A DNA stretch of 38,506 nt from Lachnospiraceae bacterium (GCA_016280395.1 JAEEGQ010000121.1:1-38506), one strand, 5' to 3'. Positions 27,619 to 34,014 are shown, counted from the first letter of the stretch. Numbers and translations are program-made. Notes: generated from the letters alone by a model not told the origin.

Positions 27619-28204
27619 CGTTTGTATTCTCCTTATGCAGACAATTCATTAACCTTGCATTCATTAACGCTCGTTCGCCTTCCTCAAGTTTATTAAGAAG
27701 GAAGCGTTTTCGACAACTCAATCGATACTCTTCTCCAAGCAGTTTCATATCCTCTTCGCTGACATTCGGCAAAAGAATAGACCTAAGATCTGTGATCTTA
27801 ACCATGGGATTATTTGTGCCGGCAACTTTTTTCTGTATCTGCTCTCTTGCATAATCAGAATTAAGCACTGCGCAAAGGAAGTCTTTGGATATCCCTCTAT
27901 TGCCATTGAGCCTAATGATCGCGCAGAACGATGAAACCAGCAGTCCCTCATGCTTACTATCTATCAGCACTCCTTCGTATGGAGTTGATAGTTTTACAAC
28001 AATGTCTCCCACCCGGGTAAACTTACTATTATCAATTTTCTTGACAACATTTGCCTCCGTTATGGCATCTTCATCAATGCATCCGGCGTTAATGGCTTTT
28101 GGATTCAATACCTTTACAATATTCTGCTCTGCTTCACTATTCTCAGTTACCCTCGTCATTATCTGACCTACTGTAACATCAGCATATTCTTCCAATTTTA
28201 GCAT
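27605..28204 (-). CDS. Single-TRD HsdS-like specificity protein
   Basis: A 199-residue protein resembling half of a Type I specificity subunit. It starts MLKLEEYADVTVGQIMTRV and has the TRD-like run TRVGDIVVKLSTPYEGVLID and SSFCAIIRLN. It ends in a helical dimerisation-type tail (VSEEDMKLLGEEYRLSCRKRFLLNKLEEGERALMNARL). Full HsdS proteins have two TRDs, so this one would need to dimerise to read a palindromic site or act with one target half. AGGGAG lies seven bases before the ATG. It is 13 bp downstream of the Smr-like gene and overlaps the degenerate HsdM-like gene by 14 bp, so the three look like a unit. A truncated hsdS is less likely given the clean ends. Confidence 0.82.
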   Translation of the reverse strand: MLKLEEYADVTVGQIMTRVTENSEAEQNIVKVLNPKAINAGCIDEDAITEANVVKKIDNSKFTRVGDIVVKLSTPYEGVLIDSKHEGLLVSSFCAIIRLNGNRGISKDFLCAVLNSDYAREQIQKKVAGTNNPMVKITDLRSILLPNVSEEDMKLLGEEYRLSCRKRFLLNKLEEGERALMNARLMNCLHKENTNDGEI

Positions 28205-28217
28205 TCTTTGTCTCCCT

Positions 28218-28517
28218 TCAAGCTACTCTGAGGAGTGTCTGTCCCATATTATAAGCAGATCCTCTTTTGGATACGATCCTGGGATTGATGGTTTCTTCAT
28301 ATATCATCTGCTTTAATACCGTTCCATTGTTATAACCATGAATAAGGACCATATTAAAAGGATGATTGGTCAAGAGAATGATGTTGTTTATAAAAACTTT
28401 TGCTTCATGCCGGTGCTTGCCGTGCAGGTCTACAACAAATCCGTCTTCGTTCTCAACTATACGGTTCATGTCTTCACTTGTAAAAACCATCTTCATTTTC
28501 AACAGATCGATACTCAT
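28218..28517 (-). CDS. Small Smr-domain protein
   Basis: A 99-residue protein. It contains VVDLHGKHRHEAKVFINNII (DLHG at 30-33) and FNMVLIHGYNNGTVLKQMI (HGYNNG at 60-65), the two signatures of the Smr domain found at the C-terminus of MutS2. Smr domains bind and often nick structured or branched nucleic acid. There is no MutS part. The canonical G-x-G of the second motif is replaced by NNG. GGAAGGAG sits seven bases before the ATG, a strong start. It is the first gene of the long minus-strand train, about 80 bp downstream of the promoter at 28606-28634, and just ahead of the half-HsdS and degenerate HsdM-like genes. A DNA-binding regulator or nicking partner are both possible. Confidence 0.78.
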   Translation of the reverse strand: MSIDLLKMKMVFTSEDMNRIVENEDGFVVDLHGKHRHEAKVFINNIILLTNHPFNMVLIHGYNNGTVLKQMIYEETINPRIVSKRGSAYNMGQTLLRVA

Positions 28518-28572
28518 ATTATAACTCCTTCCTAAACAATATTCAATACAGTTTATAGTTCACTGGCAAATG

Positions 28573-28597
28573 GTGAAATATATTTTATGTACTTGTC
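28573..28597. repeat. 25-bp direct repeat, promoter-downstream copy
   Basis: The copy runs from GTGAAATATATT to TTGTC and differs from the copy at 28644-28668 by one base (T versus A at position 21). It covers about +2 to +26 of the predicted transcript. Its placement suggests a repressor operator. Confidence 0.7.
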
Positions 28598-28605
28598 ACG
28601 GTTAC

Positions 28606-28634
28606 AATATAGCATCTTCTGCTTTGCATGTCAA
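28606..28634 (-). promoter_or_regulatory. Near-consensus sigma-70/SigA promoter of the defence gene train
   Basis: On the minus strand, TTGACA (28629-28634) is followed by exactly 17 bp and then TATATT (28606-28611). Transcription should start near 28599, about 80 bp before the Smr-like gene. It is the strongest promoter-like match I saw by eye, and no clear terminator was noticed in the train that follows down to position 1. Two copies of a 25-bp direct repeat flank it. Confidence 0.75.
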
Positions 28635-28643
28635 TAGTTTTTT

Positions 28644-28668
28644 GTGAAATATATTTTATGTACATGTC
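28644..28668. repeat. 25-bp direct repeat, promoter-upstream copy
   Basis: This is the second copy, identical at 24 of 25 positions to 28573-28597, at about -45 to -69 relative to the predicted start. The copies are 71 bp apart, near seven helical turns, so one protein could contact both on roughly the same DNA face. Confidence 0.7.
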
Positions 28669-28705
28669 GTAGGAAGGGGAGGGCGCCTCTTTCCCCTTTC
28701 TGTAT

Positions 28706-28816
28706 CTAACTATCTCCCCGGCACTCCTTATAAAACCTGCATGTCAGGCAGCACTGCCTGCAGCGCTTTTCTGCTTTCCTTTTCCTGAAGTGTAGCCAAT
28801 ACCAAAAACGTCTCAT
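28706..28816 (-). CDS. 36-residue Cys-rich basic small protein
   Basis: A short frame begins MRRFWYWLHFRKRKAEKRCR, continues with a cluster of cysteines (QCCLTCRFYKEC) and ends RGDS. GGAGG lies exactly seven bases before the ATG (28824-28828), a near-ideal start, which is the main support. It follows the ADP-ribosylglycohydrolase gene by 45 bp on the same strand. Five cysteines in 36 residues and many Arg/Lys suggest a metal-binding or nucleic-acid-binding peptide. I do not recognise a family. Confidence 0.5.
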   Translation of the reverse strand: MRRFWYWLHFRKRKAEKRCRQCCLTCRFYKECRGDS

Positions 28817-28861
28817 TAGCCTTCCTCCTTCTATAACTGGGGCAAGGGCTGCCCCCTTCCG

Positions 28862-29836
28862 TCAGATCAAGTTATCGTGTTTTTCGATCAGCTTATCACA
28901 CAATTCTTCAAACTCATCAATAACAGGCACTGCACCTGCATATTTCCTCAGCTTCCCTGCTGCGGTTTTGATGTCATAGATTTCTGCAATATCAATCTCT
29001 ACGCTTGTCCTCTTAGATTTCCTCTTTTGAGAGTAGAATCCCGCACTCTCAAAGTCTTTCAGAATGTCGAGCAGCTCACCATCAAGCCTTGACTCTGCTT
29101 CTTTCTTAAACTCTTCCGGAACACCGTAGAAGGCTTCGGCAATACTTCCGGCTATGGCGGTCAACGTATCGCAGTCTCCGCCGAGGGATACAGCAGTCCG
29201 AATTACATCTTCGAAATCGGTTCCTTCAAAGAATGCTGCAAACGCCTGCGGAACAGTTTCCTGACAGCTTTCAACATGATGATATGTAGGGCGTATCTCA
29301 TCACAAGTGTGGGAAAGATCATATCCAAAGTTTTTACTTACATATTCCCGAATCTCCGCTTTGCCGGCTCCGGTCCGAGCAAGGAATATTGCTGACGCAA
29401 CCGATTCTGCACCTTTGATCCCTTCAGGATGGTCGTGAGATACCTCTGCGGAGTATCTGGCAACTTCCCTTGTTCTCTCAATGGCATCAAACACCCATCC
29501 TATTGCTGAAACCCTCATGGCCGATCCGTTTCCGTAACTTCCATACGGTCTGGGATCCAGAGACCGTAGCCATTCAGCGAATCTCCCGCCATACTCACCC
29601 TGGGCATATCTTCTGCCAAGGTCCTGCATACAGCGTACAAATTCTCTCTTAAGCACGAGTTCTCCGGCATCTACACCTACCTGCATGATCGCTTTGGCTA
29701 TAGCCAGTGTCATAACGGTATCATCGGTATACCTTATCCACTTTCTGGGATTAAACAGTATAAAGTCCTTTGTCTTATCGCCTCTGTCAAATTCATAGGG
29801 TGCCCCTATCATATCTCCTAAAATCGCTCCGTACAT
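28862..29836 (-). CDS. ADP-ribosylglycohydrolase family protein
   Basis: This 324-residue protein belongs to the DraG/ARH family, Mg-dependent enzymes that remove ADP-ribose from proteins or other targets. It begins MYGAILGDMIGAPYEFDRGD, with the metal motif YTDDTVM (TDDT at 37-40), then SHDHPEGIKGAESVASAIF and the second metal motif GGDCDT near 218. Residues ~255-324 form a charged tail (YSQKRKSKRTSVEIDIAEIYD) beyond the usual domain. AGGAGC precedes the ATG. A weak promoter (TATAGT at 29934-29939 with TTCGTA 17 bp upstream) may drive it. It diverges from the small membrane protein gene, and the macro-domain gene lies under 1 kb away, so both are ADP-ribose-related enzymes. Confidence 0.92.
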   Translation of the reverse strand: MYGAILGDMIGAPYEFDRGDKTKDFILFNPRKWIRYTDDTVMTLAIAKAIMQVGVDAGELVLKREFVRCMQDLGRRYAQGEYGGRFAEWLRSLDPRPYGSYGNGSAMRVSAIGWVFDAIERTREVARYSAEVSHDHPEGIKGAESVASAIFLARTGAGKAEIREYVSKNFGYDLSHTCDEIRPTYHHVESCQETVPQAFAAFFEGTDFEDVIRTAVSLGGDCDTLTAIAGSIAEAFYGVPEEFKKEAESRLDGELLDILKDFESAGFYSQKRKSKRTSVEIDIAEIYDIKTAAGKLRKYAGAVPVIDEFEELCDKLIEKHDNLI

Positions 29837-30004
29837 TTTTGCTCCTTTCGTTTACTTGCCATGAAGTAATGATTACCCGTTTATCATCTGTTTCTGAGCT
29901 AACATTTAGTTTTTCATTTACAGCTGTACCCTAACTATAAACGAAATGCTGTCCAATACGAACACCTAAGTATCGAACAGGCATTCTTCTTTTCGAATGT
30001 TTTG

Positions 30005-30043
30005 TCAAAAAGTAAATTCTACTGGGTGGAAGTTACTTTTTGA
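30005..30043. repeat. Large inverted repeat in the divergent spacer
   Basis: Two perfect 11-bp arms, TCAAAAAGTAA (30005-30015) and TTACTTTTTGA (30033-30043), are separated by 17 bp. After one mismatch, three more bases pair (TTC with GAA). It lies between divergent genes, so a repressor site is more plausible than a terminator. Confidence 0.6.
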
Positions 30044-30109
30044 TTCAAAACACAGATTAGACCTTCCTAATCCGCTCCTATACCGATGTAAGAAATGTTT
30101 TTGCGGATG

Positions 30110-30115
30110 TATAAT
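30110..30115 (+). promoter_or_regulatory. -10 element of the small membrane protein gene
   Basis: A perfect TATAAT preceded by TG lies about 31 bp before the start codon. No good -35 hexamer is present at the right distance. The surroundings (a T-run, then TGTATAAT) resemble the -10 region in front of the macro-domain gene. Confidence 0.5.
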
Positions 30116-30145
30116 GGTTCTATCAAAAGAGAGGAGGACATTCTG

Positions 30146-30394
30146 ATGATCACATTATTTACAATATTCATGATTGCTTTTTTCTTTAAGATGATTGGAT
30201 TTGCTTTCAGAATGGCTTGGGGACTGACAAAGGTGTTTTTCGGCATTATCATCCTTCCTGTCGTGCTGATCGGTCTGGTAGTGTTCGGACTTATCCGGTT
30301 CGCATTCCCGATTCTCCTGATCGTTTCAGTCGTGATGCTGATAAAGTCAGCTTTCTCAGACGAAGAGGACGCAGAAGCAGTTGAGATGAGATAA
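30146..30394 (+). CDS. Small membrane protein
   Basis: An 82-residue protein, almost wholly hydrophobic (MITLFTIFMIAFFFKMIGF, then VFFGIIILPVVLIGLVVFGLI and FAFPILLIVSVVMLI), with an acidic tail (DEEDAEAVEMR). Two to three membrane helices are likely. The ATG at 30146 is preferred because GAGGAGGA sits a few bases upstream; a longer frame from 30095 would place that ribosome binding site inside the gene. It is a single-gene unit with a promoter-like TATAAT and a strong terminator. I recall similar small hydrophobic proteins in Clostridia but no function. Confidence 0.75.
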   Translation: MITLFTIFMIAFFFKMIGFAFRMAWGLTKVFFGIIILPVVLIGLVVFGLIRFAFPILLIVSVVMLIKSAFSDEEDAEAVEMR

Positions 30395-30407
30395 AAGAAG
30401 AACAACG

Positions 30408-30451
30408 GGGCTGCAATTAAGGCATTGTGTCTTATTGCAGCCCTGCTTTTT
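30408..30451 (+). terminator. Rho-independent terminator
   Basis: GGGCTGCAATTAAG (30408-30421) pairs with CTTATTGCAGCCC (30431-30443) with one bulged base, followed by TGCTTTTTG. It ends the small membrane protein transcript. Confidence 0.85.
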
Positions 30452-30558
30452 GTGTAATCGACACCGCTTTACGCCGCCTGATATCTCCTTATTGCACCAG
30501 AAAACAGGTCGCGTGCCGAAAGACCTTAAAAACAATAGTGACAAGATCTTTTTAGGTG

Positions 30559-30564
30559 TATAAT
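30559..30564 (+). promoter_or_regulatory. -10 element of the macro-domain operon
   Basis: A perfect TATAAT lies 32 bp before the ATG of the macro-domain gene. A partial -35 (GTGACA, 30538-30543) is only 15 bp upstream, so an activator or an extended -10 may be involved. Confidence 0.5.
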
Positions 30565-30596
30565 AGTGTTGCAAAAAGTCATCGGAGGTACCTATC

Positions 30597-31121
30597 ATGT
30601 CGAAGCTAGAACTCATCCAGGGATCCTGCGTGCGTCAGGCCGCAGACGTTATTGTAAATGCAGCGAACCGGTACCTTGCACACGGAGCTGGTGTATGCGG
30701 ACAGATATTTGAAAGTGCCGGTCCCGACAAACTCGCAAAGGCATGCAGTAAGTACCCTACTCCGCTCAATGACGGGAACGCAGTCATCACTCCTTCATTT
30801 GACCTGACCAATGCCAAAGCTATAATCCATGCCGTCGGTCCTGACTTTAACAACACCCCCAAGGCATTCAAAGAGCTGTTCGATGCGTATTACACCTCGC
30901 TGGTAGTGATGAAGGAAAACGGATATCACAGTATCGCATTCCCCCTGATCAGCTCCGGAATATTCGGCGGGAACCTTCCCCGTAAGTGCGCGGAATCGGC
31001 AAAACAATGCCGCAGGGCTTATCAAAGGTTCGTCTCAGACTATCCCGATTATGATATCGAGGTAACGCTTTGTGCATTTAAGCCCGAAGAATACTCTGAG
31101 GCTAAAGAGGAAATACTTTAA
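30597..31121 (+). CDS. Macro-domain protein (ADP-ribose binding/hydrolysing)
   Basis: Macro domains bind ADP-ribose and its derivatives and often remove it from targets. The 174-residue protein is a single domain: QAADVIVNAAN (NAAN at 21-24), the GAGVCG loop (30-35), AIIHAVGPDF, and the second loop ISSGIFGG (118-125). GGAGG is followed by an eight-base spacer and the ATG. It is the first gene of a plus-strand operon with a Lar-like protein and a Y-family polymerase; the next gene starts 1 bp after its stop codon. Together with the nearby ADP-ribosylglycohydrolase this hints at reversal of ADP-ribosylation, perhaps against a toxin or phage effector, but no toxin gene is visible. Confidence 0.92.
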   Translation: MSKLELIQGSCVRQAADVIVNAANRYLAHGAGVCGQIFESAGPDKLAKACSKYPTPLNDGNAVITPSFDLTNAKAIIHAVGPDFNNTPKAFKELFDAYYTSLVVMKENGYHSIAFPLISSGIFGGNLPRKCAESAKQCRRAYQRFVSDYPDYDIEVTLCAFKPEEYSEAKEEIL

Positions 31122-31122
31122 G

Positions 31123-31302
31123 ATGACTAACGAGCAGAAAAGGGATCTGTATTACAGGCAGAAAGAAACCCTCGACCAGTTCCTCACAACCGGTGCCATC
31201 ACACGCGCCCAGTACGAAAAGAGCCTCGGCGATCTGACACGGAAAATGGGCATGGAGGACGAGCTGCATACAGAAGAGGCAAAAGATGAGCAAGTTCAAT
31301 AA
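31123..31302 (+). CDS. Small conserved protein of the polymerase cassette
   Basis: A 59-residue protein: MTNEQKRDLYYRQKETLDQF, then TTGAITRAQYEKSLGDLTRKMG. I recall near-identical short proteins next to Y-family polymerases in Firmicutes mobile elements. The TGAIT..QY.KSL pattern is reminiscent of SHOCT-like short helical motifs. Its ATG starts 1 bp after the macro-domain stop, with GAGG upstream, so the two are coupled. Function unknown. Confidence 0.75.
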   Translation: MTNEQKRDLYYRQKETLDQFLTTGAITRAQYEKSLGDLTRKMGMEDELHTEEAKDEQVQ

Positions 31303-31525
31303 AGGTGATCGTGTCTTCGTGACCGTCTCAAACAGCTTTGTGCGGGAGGCAGAAGTATTAAGCGCCTCCGGCGGTTTCTATACGCTCCGCTTTATCAACA
31401 GGGAAGGCGGCACGAGAGTCAGGGAATCACGGCTCTTTACCACAAAAGAAGAGGCCGAGACTTCCATCGGTGGCTCAAAGATACAGACCGGCCGGGAAAA
31501 CAATAATCATGCGCAGCTGAGGTAA
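31286..31525 (+). CDS. Small SH3-like or KOW-like protein
   Basis: A 79-residue protein starting MSKFNKGDRVFVTVSNSFVR, with alternating beta-strand-like segments (REAEVLSASGGFYTLRFINREGGTRVRESRLFTT). This looks like a small SH3/KOW-type barrel, with a disordered tail. The ATG overlaps the previous gene by 17 bp, with GAGG six bases upstream. It is part of the macro-to-polymerase operon. No named family can be given. Confidence 0.72.
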   Translation: MSKFNKGDRVFVTVSNSFVREAEVLSASGGFYTLRFINREGGTRVRESRLFTTKEEAETSIGGSKIQTGRENNNHAQLR

Positions 31526-31532
31526 TAAAGAT

Positions 31533-31730
31533 ATGAAAGACGGAACATTAAAGGAATGCCCGTTCTGCGGCGGCAAGGCAAAGCTCTCGAACAGGCTCGT
31601 TGTTGACGGAACACAGGTAAAGACGGTTTATCATATATATTGCACGAAGTGTCTGGCTACTATCGCTGAGTACGACACAGAATTCGGTGCTCTGGCTGCT
31701 TGGAATCAACGCATTTCCGCGGATAAATAA
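31533..31730 (+). CDS. Lar-like restriction alleviation / zinc-ribbon protein
   Basis: A 65-residue zinc-ribbon protein: CPFCGG (Cys9, Cys12) and CTKC (Cys37, Cys40), followed by ALAAWNQR. This matches the Lar restriction-alleviation family; the Rac-prophage Lar protein modulates Type I restriction. Many Lar-like proteins on mobile elements are not tested, so the activity is inferred. GAGG lies ten bases before the ATG. It is notable that an anti-restriction family member sits about 3 kb from a full Type I system and in the same window. Confidence 0.82.
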   Translation: MKDGTLKECPFCGGKAKLSNRLVVDGTQVKTVYHIYCTKCLATIAEYDTEFGALAAWNQRISADK

Positions 31731-31739
31731 ATGGTTACT

Positions 31740-31759
31740 ACAAGAATTCCCATTCTTGT
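31740..31759 (+). promoter_or_regulatory. Perfect stem-loop 1 in the polymerase leader
   Basis: ACAAGAAT (31740-31747) and ATTCTTGT (31752-31759) form perfect 8-bp arms with a TCCC loop, without a following T-run. It may be a dimeric repressor operator or an RNA hairpin. Confidence 0.5.
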
Positions 31760-31777
31760 CATGTAACACCCCTTAAC

Positions 31778-31804
31778 AAGGACAGCTTTACCCAAGCTGT
31801 CCTT
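31778..31804 (+). terminator. Perfect 11-bp stem-loop 2 before the polymerase gene
   Basis: AAGGACAGCTT (31778-31788) and AAGCTGTCCTT (31794-31804) pair perfectly around a TACCC loop. Only a short T stretch follows, so it is a weak terminator or an attenuator separating the lar-like gene from the polymerase gene, which starts 84 bp downstream. Confidence 0.6.
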
Positions 31805-31887
31805 TCAATACTAGAGAATTGTCCTTCCGCGTCACACCGCGTATCAGCTACGTCTTTACAAGCAAAAATAATGAAAGGATCCCGTGC

Positions 31888-33444
31888 ATGAAAGAACGCT
31901 TATATATTTCGATAGATCTGAAGTCCTTTTATGCCAGCTGCGAGCTGGTCTCCCGCGGACTCGATCCTCTCACGACAAATCTTGTGGTAGCTGACCCGTC
32001 ACGCACGGAAAAGACCATCTGTCTGGCAGTATCCCCGAGCCTTAAAACGTATGGGATACCGGGCAGACCCCGACTTTTCGAAGTGGTACAGAAAGTAAAA
32101 GAAGTCAACGCCGAGCGCTTCAGGGCAGCAAAAAGGCTAGGCCTCTCGTTCCGAGCATCCTCATCGGATGCTCTGGCCCTTGATGCCGATCCTTCGCTGG
32201 AGCTCGAGTATATAATCGCACCCCCGCGCATGAAACTGTACGAGGAGATCAGCACGAAGATCTATTCCATATATCTTAAGTATGTCAGTGAGGAGGATAT
32301 CCACGTCTACTCCATAGACGAATGCTTCATTGACGTTACGGACTATCTCAATACCTATTCGTCAACCGCCCATGACCTGGCCATGTCCATGATCCGGGAT
32401 GTCTTAAAAGAGACCGGCATCACAGCTACTGCAGGCATCGGAACAAACCTGTATCTGGCTAAGGTCGCCATGGATATCGTAGCGAAACACGTACCCGCAG
32501 ATGAACAGGGTGTCAGGATCGCGGAGCTTAATGAAAAGAGCTACCGTGAACAGTTATGGTGTCATACTCCTCTCACAGACTTCTGGCGTGTCGGCGCAGG
32601 CATTGCTAAACGCCTTTCAACTCTCGGGATACATACGATGGGTGATATCGCGCGTCAGAGCGTACTCGACGAAGATGCGCTCTACTCTGCCCTCGGGATC
32701 AACGCGGAACTGCTGATCGACCACGCATGGGGCTGGGAACCGGTGGGGATTGCCGATATCAAGGCATACAAGCCCGAGACCAACAGCATATCGTCAGGTC
32801 AGGTACTTACCGAACCCTACAGCGCTGAAAAGGCTAAGATAATCGTTAAGGAAATGACCGAGCTCCTTGTTCTCGACCTCGTAAGGAAAGGACTCGTGAC
32901 CAAACGGCTCGAACTTACTCTCGGATATGATATATCAAGCCTTGAAGAGGTCAGCAAAGGGACCATAACACTCAGCCCCACCTACAAGGTGACAACCACG
33001 GGAAAACCTTTTACCGGAAAGGTCATGACGGACCGATATGGACGGACTGTTCCCTACTACGCCCACGGGACAGCAAACATAGACCGATGGACAAGCTCTA
33101 CCCGCAGGATAATGGATGCGATGACCGAGCTCTATGACAGGATCACGGATACGGACCTGCTTGTAAGACGGGTCAATGTTGTAGCATGTGATCTGATCCG
33201 GGAAGACGAGATACCACCCGAGGGCCCCATCCAGATGGATCTTTTTACAGACTATGAGGCGCTAGAGCGTGAAAAGGCTGCTGAGAGCGCAGCTGACGAC
33301 AAAGAGAAGCGCCTTCAGAAAGCCGCCCTTCAGCTGCACGAGAAGTTCGGAAAGAACGCGCTGCTTAAGGGCATGAACCTGCAGGACGGTGCTACTACCC
33401 GTCAGAGGAACAAACAGATCGGCGGCCACAGCTCCGGAGACTGA
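31888..33444 (+). CDS. Y-family DNA polymerase (UmuC/UvrX-like)
   Basis: An error-prone translesion polymerase. The 518-residue protein starts MKERLYISIDLKSFYASCEL (catalytic Asp10, steric-gate region Phe14/Tyr15). The second catalytic site is VYSIDECFIDV (Asp144, Glu145). The helix-hairpin-helix region follows (WRVGAGIAKRLSTLGIHTMGDIA), and then a little-finger domain. A C-terminal tail (EGPIQMDLFTDYEALE) has QMDLF, which resembles a beta-clamp binding peptide. The ATG at 31888 is chosen because AAAGGA lies eight bases upstream; a frame from 31819 lacks such a site. It is followed 31 bp later by the YolD-like gene, a pairing known from Bacillus UvrX/YolD. Damage-inducible control is likely but no clear LexA box was found. 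Confidence 0.94.
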   Translation: MKERLYISIDLKSFYASCELVSRGLDPLTTNLVVADPSRTEKTICLAVSPSLKTYGIPGRPRLFEVVQKVKEVNAERFRAAKRLGLSFRASSSDALALDADPSLELEYIIAPPRMKLYEEISTKIYSIYLKYVSEEDIHVYSIDECFIDVTDYLNTYSSTAHDLAMSMIRDVLKETGITATAGIGTNLYLAKVAMDIVAKHVPADEQGVRIAELNEKSYREQLWCHTPLTDFWRVGAGIAKRLSTLGIHTMGDIARQSVLDEDALYSALGINAELLIDHAWGWEPVGIADIKAYKPETNSISSGQVLTEPYSAEKAKIIVKEMTELLVLDLVRKGLVTKRLELTLGYDISSLEEVSKGTITLSPTYKVTTTGKPFTGKVMTDRYGRTVPYYAHGTANIDRWTSSTRRIMDAMTELYDRITDTDLLVRRVNVVACDLIREDEIPPEGPIQMDLFTDYEALEREKAAESAADDKEKRLQKAALQLHEKFGKNALLKGMNLQDGATTRQRNKQIGGHSSGD

Positions 33445-33475
33445 CCGCATTCAGAAAGGATTACAGGGAAACGAT

Positions 33476-33949
33476 ATGACTATGGCAGACAACAGCTCTG
33501 ATTCCAGAACTAAATATGCAGACATTATAGATATGCCCAGGCATACATCGACAAAGCACGCCCAGATGTCGCTCCATGACCGTGCTGCCCAGTTCTCTCC
33601 TTTTGCGGCACTGACAGGATACGGTGATATGGTCGATGAAGAAGCGCGGCTCACCCAGAACCTGATAGATATCGACGAACAGACGCGGGTAACCATTGAC
33701 CGCAAACTTGCCGTTCTTACAGATGAGCTCTCAAAAGGCACCCATCCGGCGGTGTCCATAACCTACTTTGTTCCTGACAATAAGAAAGCAGGCGGAAGCT
33801 ATGTTACCTCCACCGAGAAGATCAAGAAGATCGATACTATAGAGCGGAAACTAATACTGTCCCGCGTTACCGGCTTCTCCAAGATGAACGCTTCGCTAGA
33901 TATCGATATGATCATCGGCATGGACGGAGACATTTTCAAGGATCTGTAA
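33476..33949 (+). CDS. YolD-like protein
   Basis: A 157-residue protein with HAQMSLHDRAAQFSPFAALTGYGDMV, the signature of the YolD-like family, predicted partners of UmuC-type polymerases in Firmicutes. The family is thought to be a functional analogue of UmuD-like helpers. The ATG at 33476 follows AGGG by seven bases; a second ATG six bases later is possible. It directly follows the polymerase gene and probably shares its transcript. Confidence 0.88.
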   Translation: MTMADNSSDSRTKYADIIDMPRHTSTKHAQMSLHDRAAQFSPFAALTGYGDMVDEEARLTQNLIDIDEQTRVTIDRKLAVLTDELSKGTHPAVSITYFVPDNKKAGGSYVTSTEKIKKIDTIERKLILSRVTGFSKMNASLDIDMIIGMDGDIFKDL

Positions 33950-33962
33950 TCGTCCGCTTTTA

Positions 33963-34014
33963 TATAGATATTTCTTCCTCATTTCCTTCTATCTAATCAT
34001 GTTGAATATCTATA
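33963..34014. repeat. Inverted repeat after the YolD-like gene
   Basis: TATAGATATT (33963-33972) and AATATCTATA (34005-34014) are perfect 10-bp arms 32 bp apart. The stem is AT-rich and has no T-tail, so it is a poor terminator; it could be a regulatory site for the downstream gene. Confidence 0.45.

Larger units (their letters stand above)
29837..30145. other. Divergent intergenic spacer, 309 bp
   Basis: AT-rich spacer between the divergent ADP-ribosylglycohydrolase (minus) and small membrane protein (plus) genes. It contains a weak minus promoter (29934-29962), a large inverted repeat (30005-30043) and a plus -10 element (30110-30115). No further convincing gene was seen. Confidence 0.6.

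Noticed and set aside
28671-28701. GC-rich imperfect hairpin (AAGGGG with CCCCTT) after the Cys-rich small ORF
   Set aside because: The stem is short and interrupted and there is no T-run, so it cannot be called a terminator with confidence.
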